Shown in pieces: positions 31,314-40,355 of a DNA stretch of 64,000 nucleotides (within the stretch, counting starts at the first letter, position 1; every line of letters starts with the position of its first letter). Source of the stretch: Pectobacterium carotovorum (lineage in GTDB: Bacteria > Pseudomonadota > Gammaproteobacteria > Enterobacterales > Enterobacteriaceae); NCBI GenBank assembly GCA_016415585.1, contig CP066552.1:2604001-2668000 (forward strand). The letters run 5' to 3'. The translations under genes and the position numbers were made by a program. The notes below the pieces were generated by a model, which was not told the origin of the DNA, ran no database searches, and saw only the letters and a program-made list of their open reading frames with translations.

Positions 31314-31580
31314 ATGCCAAGACTGACTCAGAAAGACATGACAGAAAGTGAACAACGTCAGCTCAAAACGTTACTCGATCAAGCACGCAAAAAACAGGGC
31401 CGCACGCTGACCAACGCTGAGAGTAATCATATTAAAGACGACTACATCGATAAGCTAATGAAGGAACGCGAAGCAGTAACAAAACAGGCGAAGACCGAGA
31501 GAAAAAAGAATAAGTTTAAACCTGATTCCTCAGCAACATATGAATGGTCCGCAAGTACAAGTCTACGAGGTCGCCGCTAG
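31314..31580 (+). CDS. yjbD: DUF3811 family protein YjbD
   Basis: An 88-residue, highly charged, probably helical protein of unknown function. It matches E. coli YjbD throughout: start MPRLTQKDMTESEQRQLKTL, middle LTNAESNHIKDDYIDKLM, end ASTSLRGRR. The ATG at 31314 is chosen because homology begins there; upstream codons to 31206 are in frame but unconserved. The E. coli gene lies in a different neighbourhood. Confidence 0.9.
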   Translation: MPRLTQKDMTESEQRQLKTLLDQARKKQGRTLTNAESNHIKDDYIDKLMKEREAVTKQAKTERKKNKFKPDSSATYEWSASTSLRGRR

Positions 31581-31740
31581 CGTTTATGTCAGCGGTCATC
31601 GTATTTCTGGTTTGACATTAATTATCGAAAAAGATGTCGAACGGTCGCTGCTCGCACACTCTGGTTCAATGCTTCAAGCGATACAGAACGGATTCTTAGG
31701 GGGAATGCAAGCAAGAACCACAGACATGTTGAATATATCA

Positions 31741-31775
31741 ACCCGGCAGCCTAATGATCTGCCGGGTAACGGTGT
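31741..31775. terminator. Terminator between yjbD and the chemoreceptor gene
   Basis: ACCCGGCAG and CTGCCGGGT form a 9-bp stem. Eight bases later on the plus strand comes a run of eight T's. It lies between convergent genes, directly beyond the chemoreceptor stop. Confidence 0.7.
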
Positions 31776-31780
31776 TTTTT

Positions 31781-33754
31781 TTACTTTAATAACGCATGGG
31801 GTAAAGCGTGCTGCTGCTCCAGACGAAAATGCTCTATCGCCTGCGCTAACGACATAGACTGATCTTCCAGCGAACTGGCTGCAGCCGACATCTGCTGTAC
31901 CAGCGCGGAGTTTTGCTGCGTCACACCATCCATTTCATTGACGGCAATCGTGACCTGACTAATTCCCTTCGCCTGCTCATCCGATGCCGTGACAATCTCA
32001 CCGATGATACTTTGTACTGAGCTGACGGCGTGTGTCATATCCTGCATGGTTTTACCCGCATCATTCACCAGTTTAACGCCGCTTTCAACGCGCTGGCTGG
32101 ATTCCTCAATCAGTGCGGCAATCTCTTTCACCGCACTGGCGCTGCGCTGGGCAAGACTACGAACTTCCGATGCCACAACGGCGAATCCTCTTCCCTGCTC
32201 ACCCGCTCGTGCTGCTTCTACTGCGGCGTTCAGCGCCAGAATGTTGGTCTGGAAAGCGATGCTGTTAATCATGGCGGTAATATCGCCAATCTTCTTCGCA
32301 CTCTCATCAATCTGCGCCATCGTCTGAACCACCTGACTGACCAGCGATTCACCGCGCTGAGCAATCTTCGTGGCATTCTCTGTCAGCGTCGTGGCCTGAT
32401 GCGCGTTGTTGGCATTATGTTTCACCGTTGCGGTGATCTCTTCCATGCTTGCTGCCGTTTGCTCCAACGCGGCGGCCTGCTGCTCCGTACGTGATGCAAG
32501 GTTGAGGTTACCGCTGGCAATTTCTGCTGCACCCTGTCGCACGGAATCACTGGCGTCTTTAATCTGTCCGACCACCTGACGCAGCTGTGACTGCATCGTA
32601 TTCAGCGCGAAGAACAGACTGCTGCGATCGTTGGGCTTCACGTCAATCACATTGCTTAATCGACCTTCCGCAACAGCCAGCGCGATGGTGGCTGCCTCAC
32701 GTGGTTCACCACCCAGTGGTTTAAGCACTTTACGGCTGAATACCCAGCCCAGCAGCGCGCTCACCAGCAGGATACTGATCACCATCATGATGACGGCATT
32801 CATTAACTGACGTTCAGAAGCGGCCATCACCTGACTCACCGGGACAACAATGGCCAAATGCCATTTATCTGTACTGTTGCCGATAGTAATGGGTTGCCAG
32901 GTAATCAACGCTTCTTCACCCAGAATCGCATCGTCGTGTTGTGCCACTGAGGACGTGAAATTGTCCGTCGGCCCTTGCCAGGCCTTGCTCGTCTGGGATT
33001 TATCAGGATAAGAGATGACTTTACTCTCACTGGATAGCAGCATCGCGTAGCCGCCGCCTTCCCAAGGTTTAATCTGGTTAACTTTTTGCTGTAATGACGC
33101 AAGGGAAATGTCTGAAGTCACGACGCCCCACAGTTTACCCTGACTGACAATCGGTGCGGCGACTGACGTCAGCAGCGTTGGAACGCCGTTATAAGCATAG
33201 GAGTAGGGTTCGATGAGCGTATCTTTCTGACTCTTTTGCGGCAACAGGTAGTAATCACCTTGGCCAGGAGTCAGGAAGGACTGCAGAGGGTGCATCTTGT
33301 AGTTGCCTGCCTGATCGCGATCGACAAACCAGGCGTAGCGGCCTTTAGGTGCCTGGCCGGGCTGATCGGCAAACTCGGCGTCACGACCATCAAACACATT
33401 CTCTTCAAAAATGACTGAAATCGATAGATATTCTGGGTTATCCCGCAGAGCATACTCCGTCATTTTATCGACCACCGCGCGGTCTTTAATACCTGCGGCG
33501 GGCAACGCAACCAGCCCTTGTCCGAGGTTATGCGCCACATCCCGAGCGTAGTTGAGTTCCTGTTGAATTTTTAATGCTTCACTTTGGGCTATCTGTTGTA
33601 AATAGCGTTCGGCCAGCGATTTTTGTTCTTTACTAGACTGCCAACTGAGCACACCAATGGTGACAGCGAAACCGAGTGCGATGGTTAATGCGCCAGTTAG
33701 CAGCACTTGAGCGCGGGTGCTCATTGTTTTTTTTTGTATTAATTGTTTGGCCAT
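31781..33754 (-). CDS. Methyl-accepting chemotaxis protein with dCache sensor
   Basis: A 657-residue transmembrane chemoreceptor. Membrane helix 1 is at about 18-40. A periplasmic double-Cache ligand-binding domain covers about 45-290 (features YAWFVDRDQAGNYKMHP and LWGVVTSDISLASL). Membrane helix 2 is at about 302-324 (IMMVISILLVSALLGWVF) and HAMP at about 325-378. The cytoplasmic signalling hairpin tip reads AFQTNILALNAAVEAARAGE. The C-terminus lacks the NWETF-type CheR/CheB docking pentapeptide. dCache receptors often sense amino acids; the ligand here is unknown. The start at 33754 gives a standard short N-terminus. Confidence 0.93.
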   Translation of the reverse strand: MAKQLIQKKTMSTRAQVLLTGALTIALGFAVTIGVLSWQSSKEQKSLAERYLQQIAQSEALKIQQELNYARDVAHNLGQGLVALPAAGIKDRAVVDKMTEYALRDNPEYLSISVIFEENVFDGRDAEFADQPGQAPKGRYAWFVDRDQAGNYKMHPLQSFLTPGQGDYYLLPQKSQKDTLIEPYSYAYNGVPTLLTSVAAPIVSQGKLWGVVTSDISLASLQQKVNQIKPWEGGGYAMLLSSESKVISYPDKSQTSKAWQGPTDNFTSSVAQHDDAILGEEALITWQPITIGNSTDKWHLAIVVPVSQVMAASERQLMNAVIMMVISILLVSALLGWVFSRKVLKPLGGEPREAATIALAVAEGRLSNVIDVKPNDRSSLFFALNTMQSQLRQVVGQIKDASDSVRQGAAEIASGNLNLASRTEQQAAALEQTAASMEEITATVKHNANNAHQATTLTENATKIAQRGESLVSQVVQTMAQIDESAKKIGDITAMINSIAFQTNILALNAAVEAARAGEQGRGFAVVASEVRSLAQRSASAVKEIAALIEESSQRVESGVKLVNDAGKTMQDMTHAVSSVQSIIGEIVTASDEQAKGISQVTIAVNEMDGVTQQNSALVQQMSAAASSLEDQSMSLAQAIEHFRLEQQHALPHALLK

Positions 33755-33921
33755 TATGGCTCCCCTAGAGTTGATACTTATCGTAATCAACATTCCGTTG
33801 CAATGAGCTCCTACTATTTGTTTATCGGCGTCTTTTTTTTGAACTTTAGCGGCGAAGAAGTGAGCTAGAAAGGCGTTGGAGGCCAGTGATCGTTGGGGTG
33901 CGCTTGTGCTATTTCATTGGA

Positions 33922-34407
33922 TTAATGGCGATCTGATGGAAGGTTCGGTTCTAGATTTTTATGCATATTAAAACCGGTGATCTGGAAGCCATTTTTTTCA
34001 TATAACGCCTTAGCCATTGGGTTATGTGCAGCCACTCTCAGCCCGATTTCGCCAATGCCTAACGCAGCGAGCGCTACGTCCAGCGCAGCAAGCGAGGCCT
34101 TACCGAAACCACGACTCCGCCATACGGGCAGAAGGCAAAAATCAGATACCCAGGCGGTGTTTTCTTTCAGAACGACCCACAAGTAGCCGATGATGTCTGC
34201 GTTACCTGAGGAATGAATGCACCATAATTTATTAGCTGCGGTGTAAATGCCCTGCGGTAGCGCAATATCGATCGATTGCGTGGCGATCGCCCTCGCCTTT
34301 TCTGCGTCATATCCCCGGGATTCCTGTAAATCCTGAGCATATTCAAGAATAAAAAACTGGCGATATTCGGGGTAATCCCCATCAGCCATATCCGTTAAAT
34401 TTACCAT
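33922..34407 (-). CDS. GNAT family N-acetyltransferase
   Basis: A 161-residue acetyltransferase. The acetyl-CoA-binding motif A reads LLPVWRSRGFGKASLAAL (R/Q-x-x-G-x-G/A type, near 95-112). Motif B is near 130-145 (NPMAKALYEKNGF), the usual end of the fold. The substrate is unknown. It is preceded by a recombination scar that carries a serine-recombinase remnant. Confidence 0.88.
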   Translation of the reverse strand: MVNLTDMADGDYPEYRQFFILEYAQDLQESRGYDAEKARAIATQSIDIALPQGIYTAANKLWCIHSSGNADIIGYLWVVLKENTAWVSDFCLLPVWRSRGFGKASLAALDVALAALGIGEIGLRVAAHNPMAKALYEKNGFQITGFNMHKNLEPNLPSDRH

Positions 34408-34554
34408 TGTGTTTATTTTCCCAAATCCGAGTGATGGTCAGCCTCGCTGACTGTGATGTATCACACCATTTATTATCAATGTAATCAATAGTGTGGAATA
34501 CACTGCGCGGTGCCGTTCTAACCGAACGTTCACGGGCGGAAGACGAACAGATAA

Positions 34555-34893
34555 AGGCTTTCTGCATCAGAAATACGGGTTCACTGTCTGGCGCTCGGTG
34601 GGGTAGCTCTCACCAGTCCCGCCGGAAAGATGACAATGCTGGTAATCTCCGCAGTCGCTGAATTTGAACGGGATCTGCTACTTGAGCATACGCATGCTGG
34701 TATTACGCAAGCTAAGGCATCTGGAAAGCGTTTCGGTCGCCCATCAGCTCTGGATGATGAACAAAAGAAAGAGGTGTTTCTACGTCTCAGTGAAGGGAAA
34801 AGCATCTGTGCGATCACCCACGAATTTAACACTACATGCCAGACCATTCTCAGAGTAACAGCGGCAATAGAAGAGACTGATGTTCGCTCGTGA
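34555..34893 (+). pseudogene. Remnant of a serine recombinase (resolvase/invertase)
   Basis: About 112 codons matching the C-terminal part of Tn3/Gin-type serine recombinases: [20 protein letters not shown], the long E helix with [16 protein letters not shown], the RFGRPSAL linker and the helix-turn-helix ending near [11 protein letters not shown]. The N-terminal catalytic part with the active Ser is missing; a TAA at 34552 closes the frame upstream. It cannot recombine. An internal ATG at 34630 would allow an 87-residue fragment. Confidence 0.85.
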
Positions 34894-35159
34894 GCGACTC
34901 TTTTTTGTGCATGTCCGTTTTGTGCCAGATATAGTCATTCGCACCCTGAGAGTTACACTTCTAAGTGATTCGGAGTATGCGCTTATTGGTTACGAATATT
35001 GTGCCAGAATCATGTGATCTGATGATTGCCGCTTTGCTTTCGAGCCAGTAAGTGCTCCACGTTCGCTAACGAATACTCAGGGCACGCAAAAAACTGCTGA
35101 CTATATTTCTTTCAAAGAGCGTGGAATGCATACCAGTCCTCTGTGAAAAGGAGTTGGTT

Positions 35160-35285
35160 ATGACTGCGATAAACCAGTTTGCTGCTCATGTTGGTCTGGA
35201 CTGGGCGGATAAAAAACACGATGCCTGCGTTCAGTTTAAAAATGGCAAGCGCAATTCCATGTGGTTGAACACACACCGGGATTGA
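35160..35285 (+). pseudogene. IS110-family transposase N-terminal fragment
   Basis: Forty-one codons beginning MTAINQFAAHVGLDWADKKH, the typical DEDD transposase start with its first catalytic Asp (DWAD). Homology ends after about residue 22 and a stop follows at 35283. An AGGAG ribosome-binding site and IS-like leader precede it. The remaining 300 or so residues of the transposase are gone, and the sequence runs straight into an oxidoreductase remnant. Confidence 0.75.
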
Positions 35286-35636
35286 TAACATGATCCCAAC
35301 CGGAATATTTAAGCCGGTTTTGCATTTTAAGCACTCTGCTACATTGGGCAACGACTTGTCTGGAGCTGTCATCGGAGTAGGAAGTCGCGTGACGCGTTTT
35401 ATCCCAGGTGACGAAATTTTTGCCAGTATTTTTGATACAGGAACGAGCCACTTGCCGAATTTTCCCTAGTCCCTGAAAGCACTGTGGCCAGGAAACCCGC
35501 AAACTTGGATTTCGTAGAAGCAGCTTCATTACCGATGGTGAGCCTTACGTCCTGGCTGGCGCTGACAGAACGAGCCAGGATTAAGACTGGTCATAAGGTT
35601 TTCATACCAGCGGGATCAGGAGGGATTGTAGGTTAG
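35281..35636 (+). pseudogene. Decayed MDR/quinone-oxidoreductase-type dehydrogenase
   Basis: Two reading frames together encode the N-terminal third of a medium-chain oxidoreductase. Frame 1 (35281-35469) contains ATLGNDLSGAVIGVGSRVTR and the FIPGDEIFA motif, ending at a TAG. Frame 2 (35466-35636) resumes with PANLDFVEAASLPMVSLTSW and the nucleotide-binding start KVFIPAGSGGIVG. One frameshift joins them. The start and the whole Rossmann domain are lost. It meets the TetR remnant head-on near 35632. Confidence 0.8.
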
Positions 35637-35783
35637 CGTCCCCGACGATAGCCCGGCCTGTTGCGCTATTTTCGATAGGTGCCCCTCTCACACCATGATC
35701 CAGTATGACTCCAGCGTGGCTTCAAGAATTCTGCTTTGTGTATCTTTGCCATCATGCGTTACATCGTGTGATGGTGATGTCAT
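35631..35783 (-). pseudogene. Decayed TetR-family regulator, N-terminal part
   Basis: From the ATG at 35783 (AAGGGGGG upstream) the minus strand encodes a short tail then DTQSRILEATLES, a TetR first helix. After a frameshift it continues DHGVRGAPIEN, and after another AQQAGLSSGTL, the helix-turn-helix. Two frameshifts and loss of the ligand domain make it non-functional. TetR genes are commonly neighbours of such oxidoreductases, but here the two remnants converge. Confidence 0.65.
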
Positions 35784-35832
35784 CTTGTTTCCCCCCTTAG
35801 CTGGCTAGTCCTGACTGTCGTAACGTTTATAA

Positions 35833-35871
35833 CAAAAAAAGCCGCCAGTGAGTTCGATCCCACTGGCAGCT
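35833..35871 (-). terminator. cybC terminator
   Basis: On the minus strand GCTGCCAGTG pairs with CACTGGCGGC, followed by seven T's, 20 bases after the cybC stop. Confidence 0.85.
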
Positions 35872-35891
35872 TATGGTAAACGAAAAGCGGC

Positions 35892-36287
35892 TTAGCCTCT
35901 CAATTTACTGTGGTACTCACCTTTTAAGGTATTGATTTCAGCTAACACCGCTTTGGCTTCGCTTAGTTTACCAGCATCCGCCAGAGCCTGTGCGTTGTCC
36001 ACTTTTTGCAAAATCTTATCCAGACCTTCCACATAGGCTTTTCTGTCTGGGCCATCAGCAGGCTGTTTGGCGAAATCAGGCGGCACCTGCATTTTAGCGT
36101 GCTCAACGTGCTCACGGAATGTGCTCAGCGCGGTTTTCAACGCTGCGGCATCATCCGCTTTAGTGGCAGCGGTATAACTTTTCTGCATACCGCGCATGTC
36201 TTCCGACGTAGTGGCATTTGCCAAAACAGGGGTCAATAAGCTACCAGCCAACAGCACAGAAAAACAGATCTTGGTCATTTTATTCAT
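35892..36287 (-). CDS. cybC: Soluble cytochrome b562
   Basis: A periplasmic four-helix-bundle heme protein of unclear electron-transfer role. From the ATG at 36287 (GAGAG upstream) it has 131 residues. A signal peptide covers about 1-24 (ICFSVLLAGSLLTPVLANA). The heme ligands fit Met in SEDMRGM near the mature N-terminus and His in the C-terminal GEYHSKLRG. The gene is intact although it lies between two decayed regions. Confidence 0.85.
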   Translation of the reverse strand: MNKMTKICFSVLLAGSLLTPVLANATTSEDMRGMQKSYTAATKADDAAALKTALSTFREHVEHAKMQVPPDFAKQPADGPDRKAYVEGLDKILQKVDNAQALADAGKLSEAKAVLAEINTLKGEYHSKLRG

Positions 36288-36497
36288 CTTGAACTCTCGC
36301 TTGTGTTCCACAGCACGACATACTCAAAGAATCTGACCACAACAAATCGGCCAGCCCAATATTGCTCTTGTTATATTGCGTCCTACGCCATCGCCCACAT
36401 CATGCAGCAATGACTATGCTAATTTTATGGTTATCATCGTAAAAATGTTAAATTATTTTTGATTTTTTGGTTTCTTTTGATGAGTTAAATGTAAATT

Positions 36498-36512
36498 TTG
36501 CAAGAAAATCAG
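36498..36512 (+). repeat. Possible attachment-site half, left copy
   Basis: TTGCAAGAAAATCAG here and ATGCCAGAAAATCAA at the ttcA start (37125-37139) differ at three of fifteen bases. They bracket the integrase remnant. The left copy encodes the residues QENQ, matching how E. coli TtcA begins. Confidence 0.45.
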
Positions 36513-37112
36513 ACCATGTACGCCCCAAACTCATGTCGGGGCTGTTTTCAACGCGTCATGGAATGGCTCCTGCAATGTGCTATTTTTGTTGAAGTATTAT
36601 GCCTGCTTCTCTCATCTGCCCCATACAAAAAGATTGTCAGCTTGGATATCCGCACGGTCACCTTGCTACAACCAGCTCTGGAAGCGCTCCAGTCACAAAT
36701 AAAAATCACGGGGAACCAGCGACCGAATGACATTGTTTATCACCACAGGGAGTATGGCCTTACCGAAATCCAGCATTTACGCTTCGTTTTTCTCCCTCGA
36801 TTACGCAAAGGTGAGCAAAAAATTAGTTACTCTTTCTCGTCCATCGGGCAATTGTGGAACGCTGCTGTAAAACGATCTGGCATTCGTCGCCGTAATCCGT
36901 ACCATACGCGCCATACTTATGCTTGCTGGTTACTCTCGGCAGGTGCAAACCCTTCGTTTATTGCAAACCAAATGGGATATGAGAACGCGCAAATGGTGTA
37001 TGAAATCTACGGGAAATGGATTGAAGACATGAATGAAGATCAGGTTAGCATGCTGAATCGGAAACTCGCGCTGTGGATCGTTTTGCCCCTTTGGTGCCCC
37101 TTATGGGTGTAG
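36498..37112 (+). pseudogene. Phage integrase C-terminal remnant next to ttcA
   Basis: From about 36620 onward the frame encodes the catalytic C-terminal half of a lambda-type tyrosine recombinase: the HTRHTYACWLLSAG box, IANQMGYENAQMVYEIYGKW with the nucleophilic Tyr, and the DMNEDQVSMLN tail. The arm-binding and core-binding domains and the first catalytic Arg box are missing, and the first 40 residues look unrelated. It ends 12 bases before ttcA, the known integration site of the E. coli Rac prophage. It is almost certainly inactive. Confidence 0.8.
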
Positions 37113-37124
37113 GAACAAAATAAA

Positions 37125-38060
37125 ATGCCAGAAAATCAACAAATTAACCAGAAACAACAATACAATTTAAACAAATTGCAAAAGCGCCTGCGCCGTAACG
37201 TCGGCGAAGCTATCGCTGATTTCAATATGATAGAAGAAGGCGATCGCATTATGGTGTGCCTCTCCGGCGGGAAAGATAGCTTCACCATGCTGGAGATTCT
37301 GCGCAATCTGCAACAAAGCGCACCAGTTAACTTTTCTCTGGTTGCGGTGAATTTGGATCAAAAGCAGCCAGGGTTCCCAGAGCATATTCTGCCGCAATAC
37401 CTTGACAGTATCGGCGTGGAATACAAGATCGTCGAAGAAAATACTTACGGGATTGTGAAAGAGAAGATCCCAGAAGGGAAAACCACATGCTCTCTGTGTT
37501 CACGCCTTCGCCGCGGGATTTTATACCGTACCGCAACGGAACTCAGCGCAACAAAAATCGCTCTGGGGCACCACCGCGATGATATTCTGCAAACGCTGTT
37601 CCTGAACATGTTCTACGGTGGGAAACTGAAAGGCATGCCACCGAAGCTGATGAGCGATGACGGAAAACATATCGTCATTCGCCCTCTTGCCTACTGCAGT
37701 GAAAAAGATATCGAACGCTTTGCTGAAGCTCGCCAGTATCCAATTATTCCATGCAATCTTTGCGGTTCGCAGCCAAATCTACAGCGTCAGGTGATTAAAG
37801 ATATGCTGCGCGACTGGGATAAACGCTACCCCGGCCGTATTGAGACCATGTTCAGCGCCATGCAGAATGTTGTTCCATCTCATCTTGCCGATCATGCACT
37901 GTTTGACTTTAAAAGCATTGGTCACGGTAGCGACGTGGTAGATGGCGGTGATTTAGCCTTTGATCGTGAAGAACTGCCATTACAACCTGTTGGCTGGCAG
38001 CCGGAAGAAGATAATGAAACATCGTCCCTCACCCGCCTTGACGTGCTGGAAATAAAATAA
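37125..38060 (+). CDS. ttcA: tRNA 2-thiocytidine(32) synthetase TtcA
   Basis: TtcA thiolates cytidine 32 of several tRNAs with an iron-sulfur cluster and ATP. The 311 residues match E. coli. The PP-loop ATP-binding motif [10 protein letters not shown] is near 48-57. The paired cluster cysteines are in [10 protein letters not shown] (near 122-125) and the later PCNLC near 213. The gene is intact, but its first two or three codons lie at the border with an integrase remnant, so the N-terminus may have been re-supplied by a phage attachment site. Confidence 0.97.
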   Translation: MPENQQINQKQQYNLNKLQKRLRRNVGEAIADFNMIEEGDRIMVCLSGGKDSFTMLEILRNLQQSAPVNFSLVAVNLDQKQPGFPEHILPQYLDSIGVEYKIVEENTYGIVKEKIPEGKTTCSLCSRLRRGILYRTATELSATKIALGHHRDDILQTLFLNMFYGGKLKGMPPKLMSDDGKHIVIRPLAYCSEKDIERFAEARQYPIIPCNLCGSQPNLQRQVIKDMLRDWDKRYPGRIETMFSAMQNVVPSHLADHALFDFKSIGHGSDVVDGGDLAFDREELPLQPVGWQPEEDNETSSLTRLDVLEIK

Positions 38061-38504
38061 CCGCGACTTTATCGCCAGGAATGGCAATACCGTTAGGCAG
38101 TTTAAGAATAGGGGCGCGGTGAAAAGAAGCAGCGATTGCTGTTTCATCACTGTGTTTCTTATTTCCGTTTTCTACCGCGAATAACGCCGCCATCGGTCTC
38201 TTACGGTGATTTAGTGACGGGCTCGTGTTCCGACCTATCGATGGTGGCTCGGGAACTAGCAGTGAATCGAGAAGCTGATTAGATGACGGGTCGTTCAGCA
38301 CAATAGGAAAGGTTTAACCGGAACCGTATCGGCTTACAGGTAAGCTGTCACAGCTTGAATAAGCATATTTTCTTCTCGTGTTTCATAACTAAAAACCCCA
38401 GCTTACGCTAGGGCTCTGAGTGTTTTCTTGTCTGCTCAGGCTTAACCATCATCGCTATCGCAAGAGAAACACTAATTCAACTTGGCTTATTACAATACTG
38501 ATTT
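38061..38504. other. ttcA-csp spacer without a supported gene
   Basis: No gene is supported in these 440 bases. A 90-codon minus-strand frame overlaps the end of ttcA, but its translation is unrecognised. The only clear element is the csp terminator at 38391. Confidence 0.5.
38391..38414 (-). terminator. Terminator of the cold-shock gene
   Basis: On the minus strand CCCTAGC, loop GTAA, GCTGGGG (one G-T pair) is followed by TTTTT. It lies about 90 bases after the csp stop. Confidence 0.7.
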
Positions 38505-38717
38505 TTACAGTGCAACAACGTTGCCAGCTGCAGGACCTTTCTGTCCGTTTTCAATAGTGAATTCAACCTTTTGGCCTTCGTCCAACGTTTTGAAATCGTT
38601 GCTCTGAATAGCAGAAAAATGTACGAATACATCTTTGCTGCCGTTGTCAGGAGTAATGAAGCCAAAACCTTTACCCGCGTCAAACCATTTTACTAAACCA
38701 GTCATTTTATTAGACAT
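38505..38717 (-). CDS. CspA-family cold-shock protein
   Basis: A 70-residue single cold-shock domain that binds single-stranded RNA and DNA and melts RNA structure. Both RNA-binding motifs are present: KGFGFITP (RNP1, near 16-23) and DVFVHFSAI (RNP2, near 29-37). The start [12 protein letters not shown] is closer to CspA/CspG than to CspC/CspE. AAGG lies 8 bases before the ATG. The 480-base upstream region probably includes a long leader. Confidence 0.95.
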   Translation of the reverse strand: MSNKMTGLVKWFDAGKGFGFITPDNGSKDVFVHFSAIQSNDFKTLDEGQKVEFTIENGQKGPAAGNVVAL

Positions 38718-39204
38718 AGATGTTACCTTAATTTATATAGAGCCTTCCGGAAAATAGGGCCTGTGCACAGAATTTAATTAGCAACGATAAGAGGGCTCAA
38801 AAAAGGGATATCTATGGATAACACTTGGAAATGAGAACTGCTTTACTAAACTGCTTTTTAGGCCTGCGAACCAAACCGACGGGCTATTAACGCATATATA
38901 AATATCATTAGCAAGCGTTTATTTTTAAAAACTTTCAAAAAACCCACAGAGGCGAAATCCGCCTCACACTGACATCTTAATTAACAAGAACCATCAGCCG
39001 ATACATCAGAAAAAACAGCGATCATCTGAGGTTCCACCGGCACGTACAAAGTACAGGCTAACTCCTCTGAAGTACGCTGATTCGCCTCCGTCAGTCGTTG
39101 CTTTTCAGCACGTCATTCGTAATCATCACAAATGGAACATATTTCACACCCAATCTTAACCACAAAGAAATAACTTCTTAACATTAATAAGTAAATCAGC
39201 CACT
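38718..39204 (-). promoter_or_regulatory. Long upstream region of the csp gene
   Basis: These 487 bases contain no supported gene. AT-rich sequence around 38890-38940 is a plausible csp promoter zone, implying a 5' leader of roughly 150-200 bases as in E. coli cspA. I did not find a clear cold-box. A GAGGCG/CGCCTC hairpin sits at 38951-38967. Confidence 0.4.
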
Positions 39205-39561
39205 TCATGGTTTAGCGTCTGGCTGGCACAGGCGCTCTGCGCGTTCGATAAATGGCTGAAGGCTTTTTTTCTGTCCAGGATGTTTAGGATCGTCCAGCCA
39301 GATGACATCTATCGGCTGCGCACTCACCTGCCCAGACTTCATCTGCACAATTGCAACATCGTTTAACGGGTATTGCATCAGCGTCCCAGTGTGTAAGGCA
39401 TACAGCGCATTACCAGAGCGGCAAATCAGTTGAACTTCTTCACGCGTAAAAGCCCAGCGATCGCCGTATTCAAACCGACTGATATTTGCCAGTTTAGCGG
39501 CAGCAAAAGCATTCACAGAAAGTGAGGTAAGTACGATAGATAGCAAGAATTTCTTCATCAT
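39205..39561 (-). CDS. yebY: DUF2511 family protein YebY
   Basis: A 118-residue exported protein of unknown function. A signal peptide covers about 1-21 ([16 protein letters not shown]). The conserved body reads [20 protein letters not shown] and later YPLNDVA, with [10 protein letters not shown] at the end; the two cysteines may form a disulfide. In E. coli yebY sits with the copper-linked yobA-yebZ genes; these partners are absent here. Confidence 0.92.
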   Translation of the reverse strand: MMKKFLLSIVLTSLSVNAFAAAKLANISRFEYGDRWAFTREEVQLICRSGNALYALHTGTLMQYPLNDVAIVQMKSGQVSAQPIDVIWLDDPKHPGQKKSLQPFIERAERLCQPDAKP

Positions 39562-39848
39562 GGTATTCCCGACATGCGTATCCAGACAATAATGATGTGG
39601 CGAGTTTTGCAGCTTTATCCGAATCAGAGAAAGACAACTTCAAAATTTATAAAACATAACGTTGCATATCACTACTAACGCGATCATAGCGACAGAGGAA
39701 GATGAAGTCGAGCATGAAGCCAGGAATAAAATCGACAGGGCTGTATAGGTAGAAAGGCCGTTCGAGGGGGACAAATGGCGGAATAAAGAGAACATTATCC
39801 CGCATCATTCAAATGTACATTGGCCGACAGAAGCGTCGATTGCCGTCA

Positions 39849-40355
39849 TCAGGCTGACGGAGCTGCCGCAGACATTTTTTTCAGATCCTGATCAATGAAG
39901 AACAGGCCGCCTTCGCTGGCATTAACCAACGCAAGTTTGTCCAGAATAGAGCGGAACAGTTTCTCTTCTTCATGCTGCTCAGCAACATACCATTGCAGGA
40001 AATTAAATGTGGAGTAATCCTGCAGCGCCATCGCTGCATGTGCCAGTTCATTAATTTTTGCTGTAATCAGTTGTTCGTGTTCATAGGTCAATTTGAAGAC
40101 ATCAGCCAGTGAATCGAAATCAACCGGCGGTGCGGCAATCGCGCCTAATACAGGCAGACTTCCCGTATCATCCAAATAGTCAAACAGGCGCTGCATGTGC
40201 TGCATTTCTTCCTGAGAATGCGTCTTCAAGAAGCTGGATGCGCCTTCAAAACCTTTGTCACCACACCATGCACTCATCTGCAGATATAAATTCGCAGAAT
40301 AAAACTCCAGATTAAGTTGCTCATTCAGCTTCTGAATCATTTCTTTTTTTAACAT
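39849..40355 (-). CDS. ftnA: Ferritin FtnA
   Basis: FtnA forms a 24-subunit shell that oxidises and stores iron. The 168-residue protein has the four-helix ferritin fold. Ferroxidase ligands are visible as Glu in [10 protein letters not shown] (residue 17), the Glu pair and His in [15 protein letters not shown] (near 49-53) and Glu/Gln in the [10 protein letters not shown] helix (near 126-130). The ATG at 40355 gives the normal N-terminus MLKKEMI. A degenerate Fur-like box lies upstream. Confidence 0.97.
   Translation of the reverse strand: MLKKEMIQKLNEQLNLEFYSANLYLQMSAWCGDKGFEGASSFLKTHSQEEMQHMQRLFDYLDDTGSLPVLGAIAAPPVDFDSLADVFKLTYEHEQLITAKINELAHAAMALQDYSTFNFLQWYVAEQHEEEKLFRSILDKLALVNASEGGLFFIDQDLKKMSAAAPSA

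Noticed and set aside
31540..31857. 105-codon plus-strand frame after yjbD
   Set aside because: It overlaps the end of yjbD, a terminator and the antisense of the chemoreceptor gene; no family recognised.
38029..38301. 90-codon minus-strand frame overlapping the ttcA end
   Set aside because: The sequence is not recognised, it overlaps ttcA, and there is no convincing ribosome-binding site; it may be a relic but I cannot support it.
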